Program-made: the position numbers and the translations under genes | In this document: in pieces, positions 35,029 to 44,003 of the stretch | How positions within the stretch are numbered: position 1 is the first letter of the stretch | Layout of the letters: every line of letters starts with the position of its first letter | The notes under the pieces: generated by a model | What the model saw: the letters and a program-made list of their open reading frames with translations, nothing else | What the model was told of the DNA's origin: nothing | Databases searched by the model: none | DNA from: CAVTLG01 sp963802635 | Lineage (GTDB): Bacteria > Chloroflexota > Ktedonobacteria > Ktedonobacterales > Ktedonobacteraceae | Reading direction: 5' to 3' | Length of the DNA stretch: 64,000 bases | Assembly: GCA_963802635.1 (NCBI GenBank) | Contig: CAWDJJ010000001.1 | Span: 1,612,001-1,676,000, forward strand

Positions 35029-37167
35029 TCACAATAATAGTTCCAGGTCCTTTGGTGTAGTAACCGGTGCCTGACACGCAAAATCCTGGCAGACATATGC
35101 AGTCGCACGCATGTCTTTCAGCGGACGACCATCCAGCAGTGCAACGATGGAGTGCGCGTGCACATCGTCAGGAGCGCTGCACGCTAGCACACTATTGGGT
35201 AAATAGTGATCATTGATCACATTCAGCAATGTCTGTGTATCAGCGGCATCAAGGTCTCCAAGAATAGCAAATTCTTTGCTCGTCGCAAGCGCAAAATCCA
35301 GCGCACCAAGCAGATGACCAAGGGACTGAGGGTACCTTATCATCACATCGGTCAGGGGTTGCAAGTAGTCTTCAGCACGCTGACGATAGCTCGACTCGCC
35401 AGTAAAAGCAGCCAGGCGCAGCAACACATCAGCGGCAACGCTATTACCGGCTGGCGTCGCATGATCCATAATTTCCTTGGGACGACTGATCAACACTTCA
35501 TGATCACTACCTGTATCGAAAAAGCCTCCATGCTGCTCGTCTGCAAAGAGTTCGATAGCTTGATCCATTAACGAACGGGCTTCAGCAAACCAATGTGGCG
35601 CGAAATCAGCCTCATAGAGCGCAAGCAAACCGTCCGCCAGGAAGACGTAATCTTCCAGGTAGCCGTTCAAGTGTGCTCGACCGTCCTTATATGTGCGCAA
35701 TAGACGATTATCTACGCGTAGCGCTTGCAATAAGAAGCGCGCACTGTTGCGGGCTACGAGCAGATAGTCAGGGCGGCGGAGATGGCGTGCGGCCTCGGCA
35801 AAGCTACGCAACATAAGCCCATTCCAGGCTGTCAGAATTTTCTCATCACGGGCAGGCTTGACACGCTGCTCACGAACCTGAAGGAGCATTGTTCTACTGC
35901 GTCTGAGCGCTTCATCCAGGACATCCAGACTCACCTGCGCCTTATTCGCTATCTGCCGTGCATTCTGCGGCACATGCAGAATATTTTTCCCCTCGAAGTT
36001 GCCATGCGCGCTCACATCATAGTACAACGAAAAAAGTTGCGCGTCCTCTGGTGACAGCACTTGCTCGATTTCAGCAGGCGTCCAAAGAAAGAACTTCCCT
36101 TCTTCACCTTCGCTATCAGCGTCCTGGGTGGAATAGAAACCACCTTGTGGCGCGGTCATTTCACGAACGACATAATCCAACGTCTCTTCGGCCACACGTC
36201 GATAGAAAGGGTTGCCGGTCACAAGATAGGTGTGCAGGTAGAGTCGGCTGAGCAATGCATTGTCATACAGCATCTTCTCAAAGTGTGGTACGAGCCAGTG
36301 GGAATCGACCGAGTAGCGATGAAAGCCGCCACCTAGCTGGTCATATACACCACCATACGCCATGTGCTGTAAGGAAAGCTCGACCATATGCAGTTCTGGC
36401 GCTGGCTTTTGTGCTGAAGGAGCGCGGAGTTCCTGCTTGCTGCGGTGCAGGTGGACGCGTAGGAGGAATTCGTGCGCCATGCTCCCAGGAAACTTGGGTG
36501 CTCCACCAAAGCCACCATCAATGGGATCAAATTCTTCTGCCAATCTCTGGCTGGCATCATTGAGTATATCCAGTGCGCCGGAAGTGTTCGCATCTATGCT
36601 ACTCCTGCTACGCAACTGTGCACTGCTGCTCTGTTCTTGCAAGTAGGTCGCAATCTCTGTGGCCTGTTCCTCTATTTCGCTACGGTGCTCTTTATATGCC
36701 TGAGCAATGGTAGATAAGAGACTTGAAAAACCTGGCATCACTTGCTGACCGTAATGACGATCCTGGGGAGGGAAATAAGTGCCCCCGTAGAATGGACGCC
36801 CATCGGGTGTCAGGAAAACAGTCATCGGCCACCCACCTTGATGCGTCATCGCCTGCACTGCCTGCATATAGATAGCGTCGATATCTGGACGCTCCTCGCG
36901 GTCCACTTTGATCGAGACAAAATGCTGGTTCATGAGATCAGCTATCGCGTCGTTTTCAAAGGATTCGCGTTCCATGACATGACACCAATGACAGGCTGAA
37001 TAGCCAACACTGAGGAGAACGGGCTTGTCTTCTTGCTGCGCCTTCTGCAGTGCCTCTTCGCCCCAGGGATACCAGTTGACCGGATTGTGCGCGTGCTGTA
37101 ATAGATACGGACTCGTTTCATTGATGAGCCAATTTGTGTGCTTGTTGTGTGCTTGTTTATCTGACAT
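35029..37167 (-). CDS. Thioredoxin-fold DUF255 protein (YyaL/SSP411 family)
   Basis: A 712-residue protein. The N-terminal thioredoxin-like domain (about 10-170) opens NETSPYLLQHAHNPVNW and has the CxxC-type centre ACHWCHVM, then DREERPD and GGWPMTVFLTPDG, all hallmarks of the family. The rest is an alpha/alpha-toroid like that of glycoside hydrolases (HFEKMLYDNALL, LTAWNGLMLRS). Its biochemical role is not settled. The start follows AGGAGAAGG. It is monocistronic and complete. Confidence 0.93.
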   Translation of the reverse strand: MSDKQAHNKHTNWLINETSPYLLQHAHNPVNWYPWGEEALQKAQQEDKPVLLSVGYSACHWCHVMERESFENDAIADLMNQHFVSIKVDREERPDIDAIYMQAVQAMTHQGGWPMTVFLTPDGRPFYGGTYFPPQDRHYGQQVMPGFSSLLSTIAQAYKEHRSEIEEQATEIATYLQEQSSSAQLRSRSSIDANTSGALDILNDASQRLAEEFDPIDGGFGGAPKFPGSMAHEFLLRVHLHRSKQELRAPSAQKPAPELHMVELSLQHMAYGGVYDQLGGGFHRYSVDSHWLVPHFEKMLYDNALLSRLYLHTYLVTGNPFYRRVAEETLDYVVREMTAPQGGFYSTQDADSEGEEGKFFLWTPAEIEQVLSPEDAQLFSLYYDVSAHGNFEGKNILHVPQNARQIANKAQVSLDVLDEALRRSRTMLLQVREQRVKPARDEKILTAWNGLMLRSFAEAARHLRRPDYLLVARNSARFLLQALRVDNRLLRTYKDGRAHLNGYLEDYVFLADGLLALYEADFAPHWFAEARSLMDQAIELFADEQHGGFFDTGSDHEVLISRPKEIMDHATPAGNSVAADVLLRLAAFTGESSYRQRAEDYLQPLTDVMIRYPQSLGHLLGALDFALATSKEFAILGDLDAADTQTLLNVINDHYLPNSVLACSAPDDVHAHSIVALLDGRPLKDMRATAYVCQDFACQAPVTTPKDLELLL

Positions 37168-37293
37168 GAACCTTCTCCTAGCATATGCTACCGCTTCAAA
37201 CTAACCCTGTACGCATTGTACGACACAAACGAAGCATTGAGAAACAGCGCACGTAAAAAGCTCGACAGTATTAAATAGGTTGGAGCGTTTTAA

Positions 37294-37358
37294 AAGCCCC
37301 CACACGAGTGCAGAATTTGTCCGCTGATCCATGCGCCTGCGTCACTGGCTAAAAAAGC
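37294..37358 (-). pseudogene. Short-chain dehydrogenase C-terminal remnant
   Basis: The minus strand reads FLASDAGAWISGQILHSCGG followed by a stop, the standard C-terminal 'LASD..sxxxGQ..xvdGG' signature of classical SDRs. Nothing upstream of it matches the rest of the enzyme and the frame is closed before it. It is a ~20-codon relic. Confidence 0.6.
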
Positions 37359-37533
37359 TCTTCTATCTCAGCAGTTCCCCTTCGTTCTGTCAACACAGCT
37401 TAGCATAAATATGCACGTTCAGGCTGTTATGTATTCATGTTCTCTTGACTAAACAGAACTTATGTTCTATAATCTATGTAGCAACCAACAACGGTTCATC
37501 CATGTAGTTTTAGATAGCAGAGGAGAAATGCAA

Positions 37534-37908
37534 ATGGCACAACATTCTATCGTGCATGTTGAAATCCCGGCAACCGATCCAGCAATCTCAAGCAAATTCT
37601 ATGCAGAGCTATTTGATTGGAAAATGCAGGTTGAACCAGCGTTTAACTATCACATGTTCCAGGCTGATCCTGGTCCTGCTGGTGCATTTGTCCAGGTGGG
37701 TGAAAGCAGCATGAGCTATAAACCTGGCGAGGTGTTGATCTACATCTCGACGGATGATATCGATGCTACACTTGCCCGAGCCGAAGCACTTGGCGGAAAA
37801 ACGCTGGAGCCGAAAACCGAAATCCCCCATACCGGCTGGTTTGCTATTTTTGCTGATCCCACGGGCAACCGTATAGCTCTCTTCACGAGTATGAGAGGGC
37901 AGTCCTGA
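37534..37908 (+). CDS. VOC family protein (glyoxalase/bleomycin-resistance fold)
   Basis: A 124-residue VOC protein. It has IVHVEIPATDPAISSKFYAELFDWKM, then ADPGPAGAFVQ, YISTDDIDATLARAEALGGKTLEPKTEI and a final GWFAIFADPTGNRIALF. This is the small subgroup often annotated as 27 kDa antigen Cfp30B-like or lactoylglutathione lyase-like. ATG 37534 has AGGAG at 8-base spacing; the ATG six bases earlier is too close. The substrate is unknown. Confidence 0.9.
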   Translation: MAQHSIVHVEIPATDPAISSKFYAELFDWKMQVEPAFNYHMFQADPGPAGAFVQVGESSMSYKPGEVLIYISTDDIDATLARAEALGGKTLEPKTEIPHTGWFAIFADPTGNRIALFTSMRGQS

Positions 37909-37937
37909 GCAAGGATTTGTTTCAGAACAGATATGCA

Positions 37938-37976
37938 GCCTTCCAGGGTAACGTAACCACAGTTACCCTGGAAGGC
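37938..37976 (+). terminator. Perfect hairpin after the VOC gene
   Basis: GCCTTCCAGGGTAAC (37938-37952) pairs with 37962-37976 around nine bases, 30 bases past the stop. A second small hairpin (37988-38006, 8-base arms GTCAGAAG/CTTCTGAC) follows. The T tract is poor. Confidence 0.6.
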
Positions 37977-38041
37977 ATCTTAATACAGTCAGAAGAGCCT
38001 TCTGACTTGAGATGGCAAGGAATGTGATATTATACGTGGTG

Positions 38042-39430
38042 ATGGATACACCGGAGAATTATTACGCCACACTTGGCATCTCATTCGATGCTGACAGTGA
38101 TACAATCAAACGAGCCTATCGGCAACTAGCACGGCGCTATCATCCCGACATGGCAGGAGAAGCTGGAGCCGTGCAAATGAAGCGCATCAATCGAGCCTAC
38201 GCGGTACTGGCAGATCCCGAGCAGCGGCAAAATTACGACCTCATTATGGGTGGAGTTGTCGATCTACGCAACAGGGGCTTTGCACGTCCGCGTCCACGTC
38301 CACAGCGACCGGCAGAAGCGGAAGATAGCGAGTTTTCTGGGCTGAACATTTTCAGTACAAAGGGACCATTACACGCAGGACCGGTTATTCACAACACCCA
38401 TGGCATCATTTCTGCGCTCAGCAGCTCACAGACAGTCCGTTGTACGCTGATTGCAGCAGGTTCGCTGGATGGCAAAGGAGCCATCTGGCAGATCATCGAT
38501 GGTCAGGCCACCGAGACTATACATTTCGCGAATGATCCTGCATTGACCATCGAATCGCTGCGCGCGTTGCGCTTCTCGGCTGCCGGTTCACTGCTGGCCG
38601 GTTGGGGAAGATTAGGGCTACATATATGGGATGCATATCATGGTACCAGGCTCTGGAGCTATGCTCTTAGCGAACGTGCCGTCTCTGCATACTATTCACT
38701 TGACGTAACCTTGCACATTACACAAAATGGACAGCGATACGCCCGCATGGCAGCGCCACATCTGCCAGAGGACACCCAGGCACCGCGCTCCTGGGGCGTA
38801 CGCGGTACTGACGTGGTAAGTCACGATCTAAACACTCCTGCTGACAAGCTGTTTGATTTACTTACTTGTACCGAACAGGTAATGGAGAATAGACAATTCT
38901 GGGCTATTCGCATGCGTGCACTTGCGCAGGATGCTAAAACATTAGTGACGCTTTCGTGTGCACAGGTACCTCAAGAGAAACAGCAAATGGCGCTTGTACG
39001 ACGTTGGGATCTGTCCACAAAGGGACGCACAGGCAAGAAAAATCGTCCTCTGGTCGCAGCTTCGATCCTGGTTGGACGCTGCGAAGATTGTGGACCTCCC
39101 TATAGCGTGACGCCGGATGCAGCTATGCTAGCATTTGTCTCGATGGGCAATAAAATACGCTTGTGTGATACAGCTTCGGGATCTTATAGCGAGGTAGCAA
39201 GTGGCACTATGGGAGGAAGTTCCAGGCTGGCCCTCTCGCCCGATGCACAATGGCTGGCAGTTGCACGTGAAGATAGTGAAGTGAACGAGGGAGTTATCGA
39301 TCTCTGGTCCGTGACAAGCGGACAGATCATACAAAAATTCTATCATCCCTGGCAAATCAGCGCTTTGCATTTTGCAGGCAAGCAACTGGTAGTAGCGCTT
39401 ACGGATGGAACTATTCAAATATGGCAGTAG
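38042..39430 (+). CDS. J-domain protein with WD40-like beta-propeller
   Basis: About 462 residues. It begins with a J domain (NYYATLGISFDADSDTIKRAY, HPD in RYHPDM, then LADPEQRQNYDLIM), which should stimulate a DnaK ATPase. A Pro/Arg linker leads into WD40-like blades to the end (AAGSLDGKGAIWQIIDG; LAVAREDSEVNEGVIDLWSV; VALTDGTIQIWQ). DnaJ with a C-terminal propeller instead of the usual client-binding domains is an uncommon pairing. The longer start at 38012 adds ten hydrophobic residues that J proteins do not usually carry. It probably delivers a specific client to Hsp70. Confidence 0.85.
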   Translation: MDTPENYYATLGISFDADSDTIKRAYRQLARRYHPDMAGEAGAVQMKRINRAYAVLADPEQRQNYDLIMGGVVDLRNRGFARPRPRPQRPAEAEDSEFSGLNIFSTKGPLHAGPVIHNTHGIISALSSSQTVRCTLIAAGSLDGKGAIWQIIDGQATETIHFANDPALTIESLRALRFSAAGSLLAGWGRLGLHIWDAYHGTRLWSYALSERAVSAYYSLDVTLHITQNGQRYARMAAPHLPEDTQAPRSWGVRGTDVVSHDLNTPADKLFDLLTCTEQVMENRQFWAIRMRALAQDAKTLVTLSCAQVPQEKQQMALVRRWDLSTKGRTGKKNRPLVAASILVGRCEDCGPPYSVTPDAAMLAFVSMGNKIRLCDTASGSYSEVASGTMGGSSRLALSPDAQWLAVAREDSEVNEGVIDLWSVTSGQIIQKFYHPWQISALHFAGKQLVVALTDGTIQIWQ

Positions 39431-39434
39431 TACA

Positions 39435-39850
39435 TTCATTTTTGGGCATCGTCGGTGCAGGACGCGCTGGGAAACTTATGGCAAAACGAGCTAGCAGAAT
39501 TCAAGATGCGCGTGTTATACTATAACAGAAACCGTTTACCACTGGATGAAGAAGCGTCTTATAACTTGACCTACGTACAATTGCATGAGCTGCTCCAACA
39601 GTCCGATTTTATAAGTAGTCCCTGACGCTTTCGGGCAAGGGGATAGTGGGTGTCCTGTAGTGCACCCATCATCGCTTGCGGTGTAAATGACTCATAGGCA
39701 CACAGGTCTATTGATCGGAAACTATGCATGTACCTTATACAAACGAAACACACCACTTAATCGGCAGACAAGAGTTCGCGTTGAGGAAGCCCGGTGCTAT
39801 CTTGCTGAACACTGCTCGAGGTCCTATTGCCGCAATGCAGAAATATGAGC
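39435..39850 (+). pseudogene. D-2-hydroxyacid dehydrogenase remnant
   Basis: Three pieces line up with the middle of D-2-hydroxyacid dehydrogenases: FLGIVGAGRAGKLMAKRA (NAD-binding loop), YYNRNRLPLDEE then LLQQSDFIS in another frame, and HVPYTNETHHLIGRQEF then KPGAILLNTARGP in a third place. One extra A at 39498-39499 shifts the first join. About 105 bases (roughly 39616-39722) of unrelated sequence separate the last two pieces, exactly where the native sequence should read SDFISLHVPY. Both ends of the gene are missing. Confidence 0.78.
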
Positions 39851-40203
39851 GCAATAGCAGGACAATAAGTTGCAAACATCAAATCTTTGCAAAATCTTTT
39901 TACAGAGCTTAGGAATGAGGCAAACAAAGGTTGACATTTGGCATCTGTTTATCTAATATTTCAACATATACACAAACATATTGTGTTGGGTTTGCACATT
40001 GGGCTGAGCGCGGATAGTAAGGAGTTAGAGCGACGACGATCAGAGAGGGCATTCTATTACCGCGTTCTTGACGAAACAGATATTCCTATTTTATAGGAGA
40101 GCCAATAAAAATAGAAGTAGTAAAAGTTGTAACGGAGCGACAAAGCAGTATCGTGCAATTGTATTGTCGTTTGATCACAACACAACAATAACAGGGAGTG
40201 ATT
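39851..40203. other. No gene recognised
   Basis: An AT-rich gap between the dehydrogenase remnant and the zinc-ribbon gene. It should contain the promoter of the latter. Confidence 0.35.
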
Positions 40204-41119
40204 ATGAAGTGTTCTCGATGTGCGACCGAGCTGCCTGACTCAGCTACCACGTGTCCCCGCTGCGGGTGGAGCACACGCGTGGTAGATCAGCCTGCACACA
40301 TTCTCATACCTACCGGCGGGAACTCCGCCCTGGCCGACCGCCCTTCCGCAGCAGTTTCCTTATGTAGTTGACTCAGTTCCTTATACATCGGGAACGCCCC
40401 TACCGATTAGCAAAGCTCAAGAGAAAGGGCGCAATTCTGCTGGACGCGTCATAGTCACAGTGGCCGTTCTCCTTGCATCCGTCATTCTCGGAACGCTCCT
40501 AACGCTGGGTGTTTTGTATGAGAACGGGCAATTAAATCAGACTCGGCAGACGACAAACGCCACATTCCATCCAGCGACAGTCACCAATACGCCACAGACG
40601 ACGACCTCTAACGGTACAATGCCAGCGCCAACATCGTTCAAGGCCGTCAGCGATGCCAACCTAAATGTAGCCCTGCAATATCCGTCAACCTGGACTGCAG
40701 GACCCCTAAATCAATCGAACGATCCTATGGACTATCCCCTCACGTCACCCACGCAGAATGGCTATTCTGCTGTCCATGTAGACATAGAGCACTTCTCAGC
40801 CAGCACATCATCAACTATTAGTAGCGCCCACAATCTCGATAGCCAGTATATCCAGAGCTTATCACAATTGACCGGCATCCAAAATATCCAGACTGCAACG
40901 CCATCTGATGCGCAGCCAAAAATTGGTGGGGTAACGTGGGACCGTCAGGATGCAACGTTTGAGAACTCGAACGGTGTTGCCTTTCATTTTGCTACGATCT
41001 CAGTGCAGCACAAGAACGCTTACTACACAATTCAATTGCTGGTGGAAGCAAATGTTTTCCAGGATGCCATGACTAAGGATATCCAGCCGATCTTTAACTC
41101 GGTGCATTTCCTATCATAG
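40204..41119 (+). pseudogene. Zinc-ribbon membrane-anchored protein, frameshifted
   Basis: Starts MKCSRCATELPDSATTCPRCGW, a C4 zinc ribbon. After ILIPTGG the frame needs a shift of one base to continue as TPPWPTALPQQFPYVVD, then a Pro-rich linker, one transmembrane helix (VTVAVLLASVILGTLLTLGV) and an extracellular domain of about 180 residues resembling PsbP/lipoprotein-type folds (NVALQYPSTWTAGP; GVTWDRQDATF; YYTIQLLVEANVF). Removing one G from GGG at 40318-40320 gives a single 304-residue protein. Zinc ribbon plus helix plus PsbP-like domain is a familiar layout in this phylum. The function is unknown. Confidence 0.75.
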
Positions 41120-41207
41120 TAGACAGGTGTTAAGGGTTAAAGGATGCAAGCCTGGCCTTCTTCAGGAATAATCAGTGCGGGATAATCGGTCCGATGAGAT
41201 GATAAAA

Positions 41208-41255
41208 AACAGAGCAACGACCTGGCATATGTTGCAGACAGGTCGTTGCTCTGTT
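41208..41255. terminator. Bidirectional terminator between zinc-ribbon gene and groEL
   Basis: Perfect 17-base arms (41208-41224 and 41239-41255) around 14 bases. It is flanked by TTTTTTA on the minus strand and TTTTA on the plus strand, so it can end both convergent transcripts. Confidence 0.88.
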
Positions 41256-41275
41256 TTATACAGGCAAGAGAAAGA

Positions 41276-42901
41276 CTAGTACTCAGGCATAGCCGGAGCA
41301 GCGGGCTTCTCTTTCTCGGGCAGATCGGTGATCAAAGCCTCAGTTGTCAGGATCATAGCAGCAATGCTAGCCGCATTCTGCAATGCTGAACGTGTGACTT
41401 TGGCAGGATCAGAGATACCAGCCTCGAACATATCAACATAGTTGTCGGTAAGGACGTTGTAACCGATGTGCCCATTGTTTTGCTCTTTCTGGGCGCGACG
41501 GATACCTTCAACAACGACTGAACCATCCTTACCACCATTGATAGCAAGCTGACGGATAGGCTCTTCGAGCGCACGGCGCAGGATAGTAATGCCAGTCGCG
41601 GCATCACCGCTCAGGTTCAGATTATCCAGGGCGGAGACTGCGTTCAAGAGTGCAACACCACCACCAGGCACGATACCTTCTTCGACAGCGGCACGCGTCG
41701 CTGAGAGCGCATCCTCGACACGTGTCTGGCGGTACTTCAGCTCAACCTCAGTACCCGCGCCAACTTTGATCACGGCTACGCCACCGGAAAGCTTCGCCAG
41801 GCGCTCCTGTAGCTTCTCGCGGTCATAATCGCTAGTTGTCTCTTCGACCTGAGCTTTGATCTGACGGATACGCGCCTGAATCTCAGCCGGATCACCGTGG
41901 CCCTCAATAATCGTCGTATCTTCCTTATGGGAGGTAACGAGACGTGCTGAACCAAGATCCTCCAGGCCTGCACTATCGAGGCGACGGCCCATCTCTTCGC
42001 TAATTACCCGTCCACCGGTCAGTACAGCAATATCCTGCATCATCTCTTTGCGGCGATCACCGAAGCCCGGGGCCTTGACCGCCAGCACATTGAGGATACC
42101 GCGCAGTTTGTTGACCACCAGCGTTGCCAATGCTTCACCATCGACATCTTCAGCAATAATCACCACCTCGCGGCGGCCCTGCTGAACGATTTTCTCGATG
42201 AGAGGCAGAATATCCTGGATTGCGCTGATCTTTTTGTCCGTGATCAGGATGTAGGGATTATCCAGGGTGGCTTCCATCTTCTCCGTATTAGTCACGAAGT
42301 AAGCTGAAATGTAGCCTTTATCGATCTGCATACCCTCGACATACTCGGTCTCGAAGTTAATGCCACGCGACTCCTCAACGGTGATGACACCGTCCTTGCC
42401 AACACGGTCCATGACGTCCGCGATAAGATCGCCAATTTGCTCGTCTGCCGCTGAGATAGAGGCAACCTGGGCGATCTCTTTTTTGCCTTCGACCGGAATA
42501 GCAATCTGGCGCAGATGCGCGACGACAGCCTCGGTACCACGATCAATACCAAGTTTTAACTGCATGGGGTTTGCGCCTGCGGCCAGATTCTTCAAGCCCT
42601 CGTTGACGATAGACTGCGCCAGCACGGTAGCAGTAGTGGTACCGTCACCGGCGACATCGTTCGTCTTAGTCGCTGCCTCTTTCAGCAGTTGCGCGCCCAT
42701 GTTCTCGAAAGGATTCTCTAACTGGATCTCTTTCGCCACGGTCACACCATCATGAGTAACACTCGGTGCACCAAATTTTTTATCCAGGGCGACGTTACGG
42801 CCCTTAGGACCCAGCGTGGTCTTTACTGCGCCAGCCAGGACATCAATACCCCTTTTAAGGAAACGACGAGCTTCTTCGTCAAATACCAGTTGTTTCGCCA
42901 T
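41276..42901 (-). CDS. groL: Chaperonin GroEL
   Basis: A 541-residue 60-kDa chaperonin. It has LGPKGRNVALDKKFGAP, the ATP-binding DVAGDGTTTATVLAQSI, and GIVPGGGVALLN near the end, all diagnostic. It forms the double ring that encloses unfolded proteins with GroES. The C-terminus is PAAPAMPEY, not the common Gly-Gly-Met tail. It lies 23 bases downstream of groES. Confidence 0.98.
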   Translation of the reverse strand: MAKQLVFDEEARRFLKRGIDVLAGAVKTTLGPKGRNVALDKKFGAPSVTHDGVTVAKEIQLENPFENMGAQLLKEAATKTNDVAGDGTTTATVLAQSIVNEGLKNLAAGANPMQLKLGIDRGTEAVVAHLRQIAIPVEGKKEIAQVASISAADEQIGDLIADVMDRVGKDGVITVEESRGINFETEYVEGMQIDKGYISAYFVTNTEKMEATLDNPYILITDKKISAIQDILPLIEKIVQQGRREVVIIAEDVDGEALATLVVNKLRGILNVLAVKAPGFGDRRKEMMQDIAVLTGGRVISEEMGRRLDSAGLEDLGSARLVTSHKEDTTIIEGHGDPAEIQARIRQIKAQVEETTSDYDREKLQERLAKLSGGVAVIKVGAGTEVELKYRQTRVEDALSATRAAVEEGIVPGGGVALLNAVSALDNLNLSGDAATGITILRRALEEPIRQLAINGGKDGSVVVEGIRRAQKEQNNGHIGYNVLTDNYVDMFEAGISDPAKVTRSALQNAASIAAMILTTEALITDLPEKEKPAAPAMPEY

Positions 42902-42924
42902 TACGCAATGTTCCTCCCTGGAAA

Positions 42925-43224
42925 CTAGCCAATAATTGCCAGAATATCATCTTCTTTGAGCACGAGGTACTCCTCGCCGTCCAATTTGAACTCTGTGCCG
43001 CCATATTTGGCATACAGTACATGATCCCCTTCATGAATATCTAGTGCTGCGCGATCACCATTATCCAGCAGACGACCATTGCCCACTGCAATGACTATCC
43101 CTTCCTGGGGCTTCTCTTTTGCAGTGTCCGGGATCACGATACCGCTTTTTGTGACTTCTTCTTTTGCCGCTGGCTTCACAACCACGCGGTTTCCAACAGG
43201 ACGAATCTGTGCCACTACGTACAC
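42925..43224 (-). CDS. groS: Co-chaperonin GroES
   Basis: A 99-residue Cpn10. It has IRPVGNRVVVKPAAKEEVTK, the mobile loop GIVIPDTAKEKPQ, and YAKYGGTEFKLDGEEYLVLKEDDILAII. It lies upstream of groEL in the standard order. No CIRCE element was found in the ~530 bases upstream, so HrcA control is not supported. Confidence 0.98.
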   Translation of the reverse strand: MYVVAQIRPVGNRVVVKPAAKEEVTKSGIVIPDTAKEKPQEGIVIAVGNGRLLDNGDRAALDIHEGDHVLYAKYGGTEFKLDGEEYLVLKEDDILAIIG

Positions 43225-43234
43225 TTCCTTTCCG

Positions 43235-43498
43235 CTATGAAGTTTCTTTGTCTGAAGATTCCTTCACCTTTTTTTCGTCAAGACCATAGTGAATCACACC
43301 CGAGATAGTTACAGAGTGATACAGAGAGTAATCACAACAACAGGGGCCACCAGAGGCACAACCGCTGCAACAGAAACTCTTCCCTTGCACGATAGTGGGA
43401 GACCAGAGGATCTCGATATCGCAGTTCGCACAATGCGGTGCTGGGTGCTGCACATGATCACTCTGAACTCTTTGTGGCTGATTGCTCTCCACGTACAT
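43235..43498 (-). CDS. Small Cys-rich putative metal-binding protein
   Basis: An 87-residue protein ending only 10 bases before groES. It contains ten cysteines: CANC, then KSFCCSGCASGGPCCC, a pattern like small zinc or heavy-metal binding (YHS/TRASH-like) proteins. The region after it, HSVTISGVIHYG, is beta-like. The tight spacing suggests it is the first gene of the groESL transcript, an uncommon partner. The family is not firmly recognised. Confidence 0.65.
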   Translation of the reverse strand: MYVESNQPQRVQSDHVQHPAPHCANCDIEILWSPTIVQGKSFCCSGCASGGPCCCDYSLYHSVTISGVIHYGLDEKKVKESSDKETS

Positions 43499-44003
43499 AT
43501 CCTCTTGCCTCTTTGTTATAAGTACCCTTCAACGCCACAGGACGCTTTGCGCATAACGCAATCTCTGCTGTAATGGAGAAGCAGACATCCAGAACCAGAA
43601 ATGCTGGTATAGTAGCTGCTTTCGCACATCCTATTTCCTCAGGTGTTGTTCTCTTCGTTACACTGCTAGCAGTATTGCATACTTTCTATTAGAAGCGCAT
43701 AGGAAGATTGTTAGAGGAGTGTTAGAGGATTAATAACCATTCCTTTAAAGCCTCTATTATCCACACAAATTATTTATACTATTATATTAGGCAAAAATGC
43801 TTCTCTTCCAAGTTCATCAGGAGGATAGAGGTTCAAAACTTGAGTTTGATATGTGCTGCCCTCCGCATATGTTATAATGCCAGGTGTATGTAACGCAGGA
43901 ATGCGTAGACCTACATTTGCAGTATAGACCAGTAGTATACTACAATAGCATTTATATGATCATTGACATTTCCATGAAATTGTTGCATAGAAAGGATGAC
44001 ACA
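43499..44003. promoter_or_regulatory. Divergent region upstream of groES set and murI
   Basis: About 500 bases, AT-rich in the second half. TATAAT at 43873-43878 preceded by TG (TGTTATAAT) is a good extended -10 for murI. A good -35 at 17-base spacing is not evident. Confidence 0.45.

Noticed and set aside
43225..43760. Possible CIRCE element upstream of groES
   Set aside because: No TTAGCACTC-N9-GAGTGCTAA-like dyad could be found.
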